Shown: positions 32,812 to 43,385 of the stretch, piece by piece
Layout of the letters: each line of letters opens with the position of its first letter
Position numbering within the stretch: the stretch's first letter is position 1
Assembly (NCBI RefSeq): GCF_003672135.1
Contig: NC_039512.1
Span: 13,904,874 to 13,968,873, forward strand
Origin: Ooceraea biroi
Taxonomy: Eukaryota > Arthropoda > Insecta > Hymenoptera > Formicidae
Length of the DNA: 64,000 nucleotides
Direction of reading: 5' to 3'
Program-made: the position numbers and the translations under genes
The notes under the pieces: generated by a model
Database searches by the model: none
Told to the model about the DNA's origin: nothing
Seen by the model: the letters and a program-made list of their open reading frames with translations, nothing else

Positions 32812-33875
32812 TGTAACGATGCACCCCCCTGCATCGTGTATTTCCGGCCGAACATCCGCCAATGCCGCCCGCCTGAACACCCGGCGGGCGAAGATAAGGC
32901 GCTAAGCGCCGAATTATATTTGCGTGTTTTCCGCGCCGAGGAGGTGACGTCACGTCGGGATATTTTTCCGTACTCCGACCGTTACCCCGACGCCGTCGCC
33001 CCCTCGCCCCTAAGACGAGCAGTATAAAAGGGCTGTGAATCGCGGAGGGAGGCATTCCGTTCCGATCCGACGCTCTGATCAGATTTTCGCTCCGAAGCTC
33101 CGATCATCGCCGTTATCCGATACCGATTCCAGCTCCTAGGCTCCAAGCTATCTCTGGTCCGAACACGAGGGTTGAGCGTTCTCAGCCTCTACTAAGAGTT
33201 CTTGGCGAGACGACCGATCCAATCCCTGCTACCGATTCTCTCGAACCAGCACCGCCCGTGGGGTCAAGTTTTCTTGGCTTCCGCCGAGCGTTCTTGGCGA
33301 CGGCCCGTCCGAGGTATCCGTAAGCAGCCATCGAGTCACCGGATTTGTGCCTGGGGGGTGAAGCGTGCTGCACCTCCGTCGAGAGTTCTCGATCACAAGC
33401 TCCGGCCAGACTACCATCCGTCTTTCCGTCGCTGCACCGAGCGCGGGGTGAAGTGTTCTTCGCCTTCGCCAAGTGTTCTTGGCCCAGTCAGTGCGTAGAT
33501 CCACCCGCCATTAAGTCGGGCCGCGATTCTCCGCGGAATCAACCGCCCACTTAATTAGGGAAGCGTACGGCGCGGGACATAAGCACTAGAGGGGGGCAGG
33601 TGTTATCCCAACGCGACTCGAACCGACACGCCCCGCGAAACTCAGTACCACGCCCGTCGCGCAAATATTTCACGCAACTACAACACAGCGTCACGCACCG
33701 CCCGTTAACACGGTGCCCTACTCTGTACATATACTATTGAATAAATTGTTACGTTAAGTTGGTAACCATCCGTCTCTTCACTACCTGCGGCCTGACCATA
33801 CGAACCCAGATCCGGCGAGTTATCTGTGCATAAGCACCACGGGAAAATAAACAGGTCGTTTCGACCTTTGGTTGC
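32812..33875 (+). other. LTR-like insert or long leader
   Basis: It begins TGTAACGATGCACCCC and contains a TATAAAAGGG box (33023), TGACGTCACG (32945), GAATAAA (33739-33745) and GTCTCTTCACTACC, which resembles CAACTACCTCCCTGTCGCCAC near the end of the solo LTR. It is absent from copy B between promoter and first shared ORF. No clean end or target duplication was found, so a retroelement LTR is likely but not proven. Confidence 0.35.
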
Positions 33876-34442
33876 ATGGAGCCCGGAAAGTCCGGTTTGA
33901 AGAAGCCCGGATCGAACGCCGATAACGAGTTGGAGGAGGCAAGAAGGGTCTTGGGAGAGCAGTTCATGGATGAAGCGGAATTGGATATCGTTTTTAGACA
34001 GTTCGATACGATTCTCTATAACACCTTCGATTTCGTGTATCGGGTCTGGAATCCATTACGATCGATGGTGCAAAATCTACGAGTGATAATCGCCTTTCTG
34101 TTGAAGTATCTGTGGAATCAGAAGAGGCGTAAGAGCGACGATGATGCGCCCGCGCGCCGCGTGAGCGAGGGTTGGCACATGAAAGTAACGTTGATGGAGA
34201 CGTGCGCGCTGTGGATGGAGCGAGGTCCGATGAATCCAACCTGTTCAACGGAAGTCTTTCATAATTATATATCGAGTCACCTTCCGGATCGATTGTACAC
34301 GCAGTACAGGACAGGTCTGATGACCGAGGAAACGATACGGGAATGGGTGCGCGAGTACATCGAGTACCTGCACGATTTGCCATTTGGTGCGCTTAAATCG
34401 TCCGAAGCGCGCGCTTCAACGACCGTTCGTAAGTCCGAATGA
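33876..34442 (+). CDS. Polinton A ORF, 188 aa, unknown
   Basis: An open frame from ATG 33876 to 34442. The first 45 residues are charged, followed by a hydrophobic-helical centre (LRSMVQNLRVIIAFLLKYLW, possibly a membrane or buried helix). The C-terminal half has EETIREWVREYIEYLHDLPFG. Not recognised. It lies only in copy A, between the LTR-like insert and the next ORF, so it may belong to the insert rather than the Polinton. Codon use matches the GC-rich neighbours. Confidence 0.5.
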   Translation: MEPGKSGLKKPGSNADNELEEARRVLGEQFMDEAELDIVFRQFDTILYNTFDFVYRVWNPLRSMVQNLRVIIAFLLKYLWNQKRRKSDDDAPARRVSEGWHMKVTLMETCALWMERGPMNPTCSTEVFHNYISSHLPDRLYTQYRTGLMTEETIREWVREYIEYLHDLPFGALKSSEARASTTVRKSE

Positions 34443-34554
34443 GCATCGGCGACGATCGTTCGCGTCGCACCGATCCAGTGGGCGCGCTCACGCCTAAACT
34501 TTTCACCAGACGCAGTGCATCGGTTATTCTCAAAATTTCGAGGTTATCGCGACG

Positions 34555-34854
34555 ATGTTCCTGTTGCTGTCGGACGATAGAGGGATCCTCGGTCTGACGA
34601 GCGAGCAGTTGTGGTACGTTCCGAAGATCGTTCTCCTGGAACGATACGGCGACTACGTGGAAGGGTTGTGGGAAAGGTTACCGGAACACCTGAGGCGCGA
34701 TCCCGAGGTGCGACGGTACCGCAGGTGCGTCGCGCACTACAACCAGCCCTGGCAGGATACGCACATTGACGGACTGGCGCCACTGATCAGGGACTGTCTC
34801 TCGTGTCGGGCGATCGAGGCGCGAGGATCGCGCGACAAGGCCACGCAGACGTAG
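34555..34854 (+). CDS. Polinton A ORF, 99 aa, unknown
   Basis: An open frame beginning MFLLLSDDRGILGL with PKIVLLERYGDYVEGLW and a C-terminal CLSCR. A decayed copy is present in Polinton B at about 38786-38990, and a trace near 54100, so it is an inherited gene of this Polinton lineage. The function is unknown; it is the first gene after the terminal promoter block. It ends 10 bases before the next ORF. Confidence 0.6.
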   Translation: MFLLLSDDRGILGLTSEQLWYVPKIVLLERYGDYVEGLWERLPEHLRRDPEVRRYRRCVAHYNQPWQDTHIDGLAPLIRDCLSCRAIEARGSRDKATQT

Positions 34855-34864
34855 GCGCGCGAGG

Positions 34865-35563
34865 ATGCGGGATTGGGTCTTCAACGAACGCATGAGTCCT
34901 CTCGAGGAGGACGTCGCCGAGGTTCTCGAAGACGTGCACGACGTTCTCGGGGACGATGCTCCGGAAGAGACAGGGCCCGGGAGCGTTCGACGAGTCCCGG
35001 TAGCGCGTTTTCTGCACGACCGCAAGATCGGTCGAACCAGCGAACGTTCCGCGAGGCAGGGAGTCGCGATGCAAAAGAGGAGCGTCGTGAACTGGCCGTA
35101 TCACGCGCGAAGGGCACTGTACACGCGGATGCTGAGAGAGTGCAAGGACGCGGAAACAGGGACGCGAAGAGAATCGTGGGAGTGGCGATACTACACGGAG
35201 GACATCGCCTATAAGGTCGAGGACAGGGACGTAGCGCTGTACGTCACGATTCCCGCCGGCCTCAGGCGGTCGTGCGGACTGGCGGTGATGGACGGTATAT
35301 ACCGAACGACCTATACCTACATAATCGACCTACATAATCGAAAGATAGGAGTGAATCACGAAATGTCGATAGATGAAAGACAATATCATAACGAACGGTC
35401 GAAGCGGGAGGAGGAACGGGCAAAGTTAACAAATGAACTGTCGAAGTATGAGGGCGTCCCATTCTACGTCGAGCGGTTCAAGGCGATGAACGAGGACGTT
35501 AAGGACATAGAGCGTCATTGCTCGACGTGCGAGCGACGCGTGTGCAAGTGCTCCGAGGCGTAG
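34865..35563 (+). CDS. Polinton A ORF, 232 aa, unknown, Cys-rich end
   Basis: An open frame from ATG 34865. Its acidic N-terminus (EEDVAEVLEDVHDVLGDD) is followed by a basic middle, KVEDRDVALYVTIPAG, and a C-terminal HCSTCERRVCKC cluster that could bind zinc. A frameshifted copy in Polinton B (39134-39820) shows the same layout, including the Cys cluster. It sits between the 99-aa ORF and PolB with 10-13 base gaps, as in a compact viral gene block. No family is recognised. Confidence 0.6.
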   Translation: MRDWVFNERMSPLEEDVAEVLEDVHDVLGDDAPEETGPGSVRRVPVARFLHDRKIGRTSERSARQGVAMQKRSVVNWPYHARRALYTRMLRECKDAETGTRRESWEWRYYTEDIAYKVEDRDVALYVTIPAGLRRSCGLAVMDGIYRTTYTYIIDLHNRKIGVNHEMSIDERQYHNERSKREEERAKLTNELSKYEGVPFYVERFKAMNEDVKDIERHCSTCERRVCKCSEA

Positions 35564-35576
35564 AAACGCGGGGACG

Positions 35577-38266
35577 ATGGACAAGCGCGGGCTCACCGAG
35601 CTCGCCGGGCGCGTCGGGACGCTCGGCGCGTACCTCGACTGGGAACTCAGGTGCGACGAGTACCTGCGAGGATCGTGGGAAGAGTGTGCGGACGGGGGAG
35701 GAAACTCGCGATCGGTGACCGGGCGGAGGCTCGCCGCGGTCGCGAGGATCGCGAGACTGGAGGGCGTGAGGAACCGTCTGAGACGACGATTCTCGTACGT
35801 GGGCGCGGGACTCGGCGAGCGGACCAGACTCTCCTGGACGGGGGTGGAGACGGCGTTCAAGAGTCGCGTGCTCACCGATGCGGTGATCAACGACGGTCAC
35901 GTCGAGCCGCGCCGATTCCTCGAGGACGCCCGGGACATGGTGATCGAGCGCGTGCGCGGTAGCCTCGCTACATTGAACGTCGTCAAGGTGAACACAGCGT
36001 TCAACGCGGAGTTCGTAGTGGGTGAGAAGACGGCGGTAAAGACGATCGCCACGAGGAACCGCGGGCTACTGCCCACGTCCGACCTTCGCGAGTGGTACAA
36101 CGAGCGCGTGATGGAGGCCACTCTGGCGGCGCTCGACGAGTTTCAAGAGCGGGACAGCGGGTGGGCGTTGTCCAAAATACTGAACCTAACAGTGAACGTG
36201 AACAAGTACAACCCCATGCGCGCAGGGTGCGTCGTCGATATACCGCGCGCGATACGGTTGAAACACGCGGTGGTGAACGTGTGAGCGAGGGACAACGCGT
36301 GCTTCGCATGGGCGGTGGTCACCGCTCTACATCCAAGCGTTAAACACGTGGATACGGTGACGCAATACCCCGACTAGAGAACCGTGTTAGACGTCAGGGG
36401 TATAGACTTTTCGATGACGCTTGACCAGATCGGCAAGTTCAAGCGCGAGAACGGGATATCGATAAACGTTTTCGTCGAGGATGACGATGACAAGCGAAGG
36501 ACTATCGCTTCGCTGCGGCTAACCGATCGCGAGCGAGACAGACGCGTCAACCTGCTGTACGTGCCCGACGTCCGCGCGGAACAGCCGGGGCACTTCGCGT
36601 GGATCAGAAACCTGTCGCGTCTGGTTAGCGCGCAACTTAGTAGGAAGCAGCACCAGAAGTACATCTGCGATCGGTAGATTTATCATCCTTTGTATCTATC
36701 TCTCACCTGACAATGTAGAAATAAATCATAACGTTACACAGGTGCCTGCACTACTTCCCAACCGCTGAGAGACTGACCGCGCACACCGTCGACTGTGGGC
36801 GTATCAACGACTGCGCGATAATTCTTTCCAGCGAGGACGATAAGCTGCTGGCCTTCCGGAACTTCAAGAGGAAGGAGCGCGCACCGTTCGTCGTCTACGC
36901 CGACCTCGAGTGTACACTGGAGAAGAACGAGGATGAGGAGGGTACAGCGAAGACCGGCGCGTATCAACGGCACAGGGCGTTCAGCGTGGGATACTACGTC
37001 AGTTGCGCCTACGACGAGTCGTCCGCGTACAGATCGCGTCGCGGGGAGGACTGCGTGTCGTGGTTCGTCGGCGAGCTCAGCGAACTGGCGCGGCGCGTCA
37101 AGACGATCCTCGCGTCCAACGCGCCCATGAGGGACTTCACCCCGGAGCAGCGCGAGGAACTGCGAGACGCTGCCGCGTCGTGTCACGTGTGCGGTAAGCC
37201 GTTCACGGCGGCCGACGCCCGAGTGCGCGATCACTGTCACCTTACCGGTCGCTACAGGGGCCCGGCGCACTCGACGTGCAATCTGAACTGCAAGGACTCG
37301 CACGTTATCCCGGTGATATTTCACAATCTCTCGGGGTACGACGCGCACTTCATCATCGAGGACGTGGCGAACGCCTTCGAGGGTAGCGTGGAGTTACTGC
37401 CGCTGATGAAGGAGCGGTACATCGCGTTCACGAAGAACGTCGCGAACACGGAGGACGGGAACGGGTGCGGAACGTGCGTGAAACTGCGGTTCATAGACTC
37501 GTACAAGTTTCTCGGCGCCAGTCTCGACAAACTAGCGTCCTATCTCGACCGGAGCCACGTGAGAATCCTACGGTCGGAGTTTTGGCATCTCTCCGAGGAG
37601 GATTTCGAGCTCCTGACGCGGAAAGGCGTATTTCCGTACGAGTACGTCGATAGCGCCGATAAACTGCTCGAGACTCGTTTACCGCCACGCGAGTCGTTTC
37701 ACAGTTCGTTGACGGGTGATACGGTATCCGGTGACGATTACGCGCACGCGATAACCGTGTGGAAGAGGTTTTCTATCGAGACTCGGACAGTATAGCGACC
37801 TGTACCTGAAGACGGACGTTTTTCTCCTGGCGGATGTGTTTGAAAATTTCCGCAACACGTGTATACGGAGTTACGGTCTGGACCCGGTGCACTACTACAC
37901 ACTACCGGGCTACACGTGGGACGCGATGCTGCTGCACACGGGCATCGAGTTCGAGCTGCTGACGGACGTTGATATAGTGCTGTTCGTGGAACGCGGCGTG
38001 CGCGGCGGTCTGAGTCAATGCTCGCACCGATACGCGCGAGCCAACAACGGGTACGCGCCGTCGTACGATCCGTCCGAACTGTCGACGTACCTCATGTACT
38101 ACGACGTGATAACCTGTACGGATGGGCCATGTGTCAGCCGCTGCCCAGCTCGGGTTTTCGCTGGGTCGAGGACGTCTCGACGCTCGACGTGAGCGCGATC
38201 CCGCAAGACTCGCCTACCGGGTACATCCTCGAGGTCGATCTGGAGTATCCGCGACATCTTCACGAC
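35577..38266 (+). pseudogene. polB: protein-primed family B DNA polymerase, copy A
   Basis: The replicative polymerase of Polintons. Exon 1 (35577-36673) is the long N-terminal region with in-frame stops TGA 36282-36284 and TAG 36375-36377. A 68-bp intron (36674-36741, CG|GTAGAT...ACACAG) separates the CDR and CLHYFPT parts of a zinc finger. Exon 2 reads VVYADLE (Exo I), a Cys/His insert CHVCGKPF...DHCHLTGRY, NLSGYDAHFI (Exo II), YLKTDV, and NLYGWAM near 38110 (Pol motif A). It has frameshifts near 37785 and 38105. The gene is cut at 38266, so palm motifs B and C are missing. Non-functional. Confidence 0.85.
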
Positions 38267-38760
38267 AGTAGATATAGAGAGCCGGTTCTAACCTAGGGGC
38301 AACGAGGAGGGTGAGGGGGAGGGGCTGAGTAAGCAGGGGGAGGGGTGTCGTATATTGTTACATATATAGACCGAACATGTTGAAGGTCAGGCTGAGTCAG
38401 CAGGAGTATCATGTTCACATCAGAGGGCTGAATCAGCAAGGGGGAGGGGGGGTCGTATAATGTTACATGTGGTACAGCGCTATTGTTACCTATTGCGTCA
38501 TCAGCACAATTTTATATACGCTTGGACCTACACGAACATGTTCAAGGTCAGGCTGAGTCAGCAGGGGTATCATGTTCACATCAGAGGGCTGAATCAGCAG
38601 GGGGGGGGTCGTATAATGTTACATGTGGTACAGCGCTATTGTTACCTATTGCAACATCAGCACTACTGTTATATAAGCCTGGACCTGCACGAGCATGTTC
38701 AAGGTCAGGTGACGTCATCGTTTTTGCGCAGTAAGTGATGCATATATAAACCGACAAGTG
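38267..38760 (+). repeat. Polinton B left terminal inverted repeat
   Basis: Contains two or three internal units of GAACATGTTCAAGGTCAGGCTGAGTCAGCAGGGGTATCATG and GGTCGTATAATGTTACATGTGGTACAGCGCTATTG, then TATATAAACCG. The same units, inverted, fill 54140-54795. GAACATGTTC inside is itself a perfect palindrome. Confidence 0.82.
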
Positions 38761-38785
38761 TGTCCGATCGAGGAAACGCGAGGAT

Positions 38786-38990
38786 ATTCCTGTTGCTGCC
38801 GGAAGACAGAGAGATCTGCCGTTTGACGAACGAGCAGTTGTAGTACGTTCCGAAGATCATTCTCCTGGAACGATACGGCGACTACGTGGAAGGGTTGTGG
38901 AACAGGTTACCGGAACATCTGAGACGCGATCCCGAGGTGCAACGGTACCGCAACTGCTACGCCCACTACACCAGCCCGGGCAGCGTGATC
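38786..38990 (+). pseudogene. decayed copy of the 99-aa Polinton ORF
   Basis: Aligns with 34555-34760 (VPKIILLERYGDYVEGLW, RLPEHLRRDPEVQRY) but has a stop where copy A has Trp in EQLWYVP, and ends early. Confidence 0.75.
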
Positions 38991-39133
38991 ACATAGACGG
39001 ACCGCCGCCGCGGATCATCGAATGTCACAAGTGTCAAGCGATCGAGGGGCGAGGGTTGCACGGATAGGTCTGTGACAAGGGTACGCAGACGTAGACGCGT
39101 GACCGTCGATCTCCGCTGTTCCGACGCTCGAAG

Positions 39134-39820
39134 ATGCGAGATTGGGTCTTCAACGAACGCATGAGCCCTCTCGAGGAGGACGTCGTCGAAGTTCTCGGGG
39201 ACGATACTCCAGAAGAGACCGGGCCCGGGAGCGGTCAGCGAATCCCGGTAGCGCGTTTTCTGCACGACCGCGAGATCTGTGTACGTCGAACCGGCAAACG
39301 TTCCACGAGGCAGGGAGTCGTGATTCAAAAGAGGAGCGTCGTGGACTGGCCGTATCCCGTGCGAAGGGCACTGTACACGTGGATGCTGAGAGAGTGCGAG
39401 GAAAGTTACGTGTTACGTAATCCCTCGCGAACCGTCAACTTGAACGACTTCCGGTATCACGTGGAGGACATCGCCTACAAGGTCGAAGACCGCGACGTTG
39501 CACTGTGCGTCACGATTCCCACCGGTCTCGGGCGGTTGTGCGAACTGGCAGTGATGGATGGTATATATCTAACGACCCATATCTTCCAGATACACGGAAA
39601 TCGAGGAGTGAGATGTGAAATGTCGATAGAAGGAAGAAAATACGAGACGAACGTTCGAAGCGGGAGGAGGAATGGACAAAGTTACAAAATGAACTGGCGA
39701 AGTATGATAGCGTCCCGTTCTATGCAGAGCGGTTCAAGGCGATGAACGAGGACGTTAACGATGTAGAACGGCAGTGCCTGACGTGCGAACGACGGACGTG
39801 CAAGTGCTCCGAGGTGTAAG
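39134..39820 (+). pseudogene. decayed copy of the 232-aa Polinton ORF
   Basis: ATG 39134 aligns with 34865 (MRDWVFNERMSPLEEDV) and retains KVEDRDVALCVTIP. A frameshift near 39640 moves the end into another frame, where the Cys cluster (CLTCERRTCKC) is still readable to 39820. It carries a NPSRTVNLNDFRYHVED stretch different from copy A, so the two come from distinct lineages. Confidence 0.75.
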
Positions 39821-39839
39821 AACGCTCTCCGCCGCGCGA

Positions 39840-40001
39840 GGACGATGGATGAGCCTGAAGGCGCGGCCGGAGGGATGCTTATTCCAACCTCCAGATACGA
39901 GTAGCCGGTTCTGGTCAGGGTGTACCTGCGGCGGAGTATCCGCGAGCGTCGTTATTAATGTACATCATTAGTGTATAATAACATATATAGAAATACATAT
40001 A
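39840..40001. other. scrambled Polinton fragments
   Basis: GACGATGGATGAGCCTG is the start of PolB. It then jumps to 39875-39950, which matches 42290-42370 (start of the conserved minus-strand gene), and then to 39953-40001, which matches 44040-44090. These are short non-contiguous pieces joined together. Confidence 0.65.
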
Positions 40002-41322
40002 CGTGGGGGGACCCAAAAGAAACCGGAATTTTGTAATAAAAAATTGTGTATTTATTTTTAGGTGTTATGAATTGAATCTCCTTCAAAATACTGTCCATTT
40101 GATGCAATGCACCGGTCTAAACGTGTTTTCCACTTTTCGAAGCAGTTCTGAAACTCCTGCAAAGTGATGCCTTTTAATGCCTTCGTTGTTTCTTTCTTCA
40201 CCTCTTCCATGTCGGTAAAACGTTTTCCTTTGAGGACTTTTTTCATTCGCGGGAATAAAAAGAAGTCGCATGGAGCTAGATCGGGTGAGTATGGCGGGTG
40301 GATAAGCTGGGTCATGCCGTTTTTGGTTAAAAATTGTTTTACACTCAAGGCTTTGTGTGCTGACGCGTTGTCGTGGTGAAGCCACCACTCTCCACTTTGC
40401 CACAACTCGGGACGTTTTCGTCTCACCGCATTACGCAAACGTTTCAGAACTTGTAGGTAAAACGCCTGATTAACAGTTTGACCGTTAGGAACAAATTCGA
40501 AGTGAACAATGCAGTTTGCATCAAAAAAAGAAATCAGCATCGTCTTGACATTGGACTTCACTCGCCGCGCTTTTTTGGGACGTTGTGACTTTGATCTCTT
40601 CCATTCACTTGACTGCTGCTTCGTCTCTGGGTCATAGGCGTAGCACCAGCTTTCGTCACCAGTAATGACCTTCGAAAAAAGATCAGGGTCGATTTCCAAG
40701 TGTTCTTTCAATTCACGACACGCATCCACTCGAGACTGCTTTTGATCAGCCGTGAGCACGTGAGGCACAAATTTTGCTGCAACTCTTCTCATCTGCAATT
40801 CCTCGCTCAAAATCCGTTGGCAGGAACTCCAAGACACACCAGATAAATGAACAAGTTCGTCAATTGTTCTGCGACGGTCTTGCAAGATCAGTTCACGAAT
40901 TTTCGCGATGTTTTCATCAGTTCGGGAGGTCGAAGGTCGCCCTGAGCGAGGTTGGTCTGCAAGTGACAATTCACCATTCTTGAAGCGGGAAAACCATTCG
41001 TAAACTTGTGCTTTCCTCATAGCAGCTTCCTTGAAAGCTGTTTCAAGCATTACAACTGTTTCTGTTGCCGTTTTCCCTAACAGAAAACAGAATTTCACAG
41101 CCGCACGTTGTTCCAACTTTTCAGCCATCACAAAATCGACGAACAAGCGAGAGGGGTTTAATAAAAGCAATTTACCATGTGGCACCATGACTTCACTTAA
41201 TGACATCGGCCGACGGGCTGATGCAGAAGGGTCCCTACAAGAGGCATCTAGCGGCAGAAGCACGTACTACAACGGGCCCGCCCACCAGAAAGTGATTCCG
41301 GTTTCTTTTGGGTCCCCCCACG
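40002..41322 (-). mobile_element. mariner element, complete, third family
   Basis: Ends CGTGGGGGGACCCAAAAGAA and the inverse, with TA at 40000-40001 and 41323-41324; 1321 bp. It inserted into the already scrambled Polinton sequence, since the flanks rejoin as a copy of 44040-44140. Confidence 0.92.
40058..41128 (-). CDS. mariner transposase, intact, third family
   Basis: 356 residues from the ATG at 41128 (MAEKLEQRAAVKFC), which I prefer because it matches the usual mariner start. An in-frame upstream start at 41263 would give 401 residues. DNA-binding region: WFSRFKNGEL, SGRPSTSRT. Catalytic motifs: ITGDESW, HHDNASAHKAL and YSPDLAPCDFFLFPRM, with 34 residues between the second and third Asp. 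No stop or shift. It belongs to the mariner branch with NASAH instead of NARPH at the second Asp. It lies inside decayed Polinton DNA, so it arrived after that DNA was rearranged. Confidence 0.92.
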   Translation of the reverse strand: MAEKLEQRAAVKFCFLLGKTATETVVMLETAFKEAAMRKAQVYEWFSRFKNGELSLADQPRSGRPSTSRTDENIAKIRELILQDRRRTIDELVHLSGVSWSSCQRILSEELQMRRVAAKFVPHVLTADQKQSRVDACRELKEHLEIDPDLFSKVITGDESWCYAYDPETKQQSSEWKRSKSQRPKKARRVKSNVKTMLISFFDANCIVHFEFVPNGQTVNQAFYLQVLKRLRNAVRRKRPELWQSGEWWLHHDNASAHKALSVKQFLTKNGMTQLIHPPYSPDLAPCDFFLFPRMKKVLKGKRFTDMEEVKKETTKALKGITLQEFQNCFEKWKTRLDRCIASNGQYFEGDSIHNT

Positions 41323-41323
41323 T

Positions 41324-41709
41324 ATAGTGTTTATAAAAAACCACTACTTCTTTATTCCAAATCCCGCGCGCGCGACGGTCCACCCATCTTACAACGCGTG
41401 CCGTCATCGGAGGGCATATTGCATCATCAGCACTATTATTATATACGCCTGGACCTGCACGAACATGTTCAAGGCCAGGTGACGTCATCGTTTTTTTGCG
41501 GACTTGCACGGACGCGTTCACGGTTGCCTGTCCTATGCAATGTCGTATGGACGCGACGTCTAACGTATTACTCTCTATAATGCTAGCCACTAATACTACA
41601 TAGATGTTATACAGATAAGGGGAGGTGAGGAGATTCCACGCGATAAAAAAATGCAATTTGATCGGAAAAAATACTGTAATTAACGTGAAAAATGTGTGTG
41701 TACATACAG

Positions 41710-41757
<48 letters not shown>

Positions 41758-41800
41758 ATGTATAACATAATATAATACAAGGAGACTATTGGTATGCGGC
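41324..41800. other. Polinton fragments and (CA)n tract
   Basis: 41324-41400 repeats 44088-44150. 41420-41500 is a direct copy of the inner terminal repeat (CCTGGACCTGCACGAACATGTTCAAGG...GTGACGTCATCG). 41710-41752 is an (AC)n microsatellite. No gene. Confidence 0.65.
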
Positions 41801-41807
41801 GTGTAAC

Positions 41808-42357
41808 TCAAAAATTACCAAAAACCATAACCAGTAGTTCGCAATCGAGCAGGTCGTTCTGGTCGAAGTCCGCGCTGCCGCTTATGGCCCTGAGAACGCT
41901 GGAAGGATCCTCCACACTCGCGGCGATGTGCCTGAAGGCGCAAAGTTTAGCCTCGGCGCGTCCGACGACGCCAGTCATCGTGGCGATCACGCGCTGGACG
42001 CAGTGCCGCAATCCGTATAGGAAGCGCACCGACGCGTCGGTGCGGACAGGGTCAATCGTCCAGACGTATCATTGGCTGGCTGTTGATGGTAGCGAAGCGC
42101 ATCGTCAGGTCACCCAGCTGCATGGGCGGAGGCAGACCGTGCTTGCCGTTAGCCCGCGCGAGGTTGTCGCAGATTATGGCTCTACTGTCCACCAGTCCCT
42201 TCCACATTTCGGGAGTCAGCAGTATCTCCTTGCAGGCAGTGTCCCCCAGCAGGATGTGCACGGCCACCGTATCCGCGGTCGGAGGGATGCCTAGTCCTAT
42301 CTTCAGAAACTTGTAGCTGGTCCTGGTCAGGTTATATCGGCGGCTCAGTATCCGCAT
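41808..42357 (-). pseudogene. conserved Polinton protein of about 185 aa, frameshifted
   Basis: The first part, from ATG 42357, reads MRILSRRYN, FLKIGLGIPP and LTPEMWKGLVD. After a one-base shift near 42045 the second part continues VRFLYGLRHCV, FRHIAASVEDP and FDQNDLLDCELLVMVFG to the stop at 41808. This layout, with a C-terminal DxxDCELL motif, is shared by a small protein encoded near the capsid genes in insect Polintons; its function is unknown. The shift inactivates it. A fragment of its 5' end recurs at 39875-39950. Confidence 0.62.
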
Positions 42358-43385
42358 GCGTCGCACGTCTACGTTGGGCGTCGCGGTGACGTCTCTCCAC
42401 CTGTGAGTCGAGAAAACGATGATGTTGAAGCCGAATCGTGACCCAGCGACCAGCGCGCGCGTAACTTACTCGCGACATCGCTTCTTCAGTGTACCCCCGT
42501 CCTCCACAGGTCGTGGAGCTGCGGTCCCCATCTGGTCGAGAGGTAACGAGACGTGGTACATTGCGCAGTGGGCAGGTTCTCTACACTCAGAATATGAACG
42601 CCTGACTGACGTATCCTCAGCGGGACGCAGTTTATATACCCGCCTGCTCACCTGTATAAGCACGCTACGTAGAGGGGAATGCGTGGTCGTGCTAGGGATC
42701 AACTATTCGAACGCGGTTCCTCAAATGGTCGGACATCTTCCGACCGTTCGAAATATCTCTGCACACGAGTCAGCTGTCCAGCTTCCGCATTTACGCCTGA
42801 GCGGTACGGCACATGCATACGTGTCCAGCGGACCGATATGGGGCTAGTATGTAATTGCAGCATATAGTGTAACGCGAGTCGGTCGCATCTTCGCTGTGTC
42901 AGCGTCCCACAGACCAGTGTACTCGCTGACTATGGCACGCGTCTCGCAGTCCGTCTATTGTACAGTAGTTGTATCCCGTACCAACCTTCTGCGGGATTCA
43001 ATTCCCTTTTTCGCATGTTATCGCGGCACACGAGTCAGCCGTCCCACGCTTCCACAGTTACCCCTGATAGTAAAACGCGAGCACGGTCGAAACATCGCTA
43101 TGTCAGCTCGCCACAGGCCAGCGTACCTGCTGACTATGGCATGCGTCCCGCAGCCCGTCTATCGTACGGGGAGTTTCCCACAATCCTTCTTCGGGATTCA
43201 ATTCCCTTTGTCGCATATACGGAGCGAGATAAAGTGACCCGATTATCCATAGCGCGATTGTGAAGACGCGCTTCATCTCGCTGACACCGCGCGAAAAGAG
43301 CAAACCCTTCATATCATGCGCTCTATAAAGACAACGCATCATGCGACACTGTCATTTCTATTGTAACCAGCGACCCGAAAACTGT
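42358..43385 (+). repeat. non-coding, with two imperfect direct repeats
   Basis: The unit containing ACTATGGCACGCGTCTCGCAGTCCGTCTATTGTAC ... CTTCTGCGGGATTCAATTCCC (about 42870-43015) recurs at about 43080-43220. A partial third unit (CACACGAGTCAGCTGTCCAGCTTCC) is near 42762. ORFs here show no signature and I regard them as chance. Confidence 0.6.

Larger units (their letters stand above)
31974..38266 (+). mobile_element. Polinton/Maverick copy A, 5' part
   Basis: It starts AGTAGGTATACTAGGCCGGTTCTGG, alignable with the start of copy B (AGTAGATATAGAGAGCCGGTTC). Polintons usually start with AG. It interrupts the MULE gene. From the end inward it holds a tandem-repeat terminal region, a TATA/GTCCGATCGAG promoter block, an LTR-like insert, three small ORFs and PolB. 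It is cut at 38266 by the end of copy B. Its other end is not in the window, or not recognised. Confidence 0.75.

Noticed and set aside
32698..33554. Many overlapping ORFs on both strands in the GC-rich leader
   Set aside because: High GC lowers stop frequency. None shows a family motif, and they overlap in all frames.
34678..35117. Minus-strand ORFs opposite the 99-aa and 232-aa Polinton genes
   Set aside because: The plus-strand versions are conserved in copy B at 38786 and 39134; the minus-strand frames are not maintained there.
41267..41752. Minus-strand ORF with a Val-Cys repeat start
   Set aside because: It comes from the (AC)n microsatellite and spans the mariner border.
42419..42847. 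142-residue plus-strand ORF
   Set aside because: No ATG context, no motif, Ser-rich random composition, and it overlaps a direct-repeat region.
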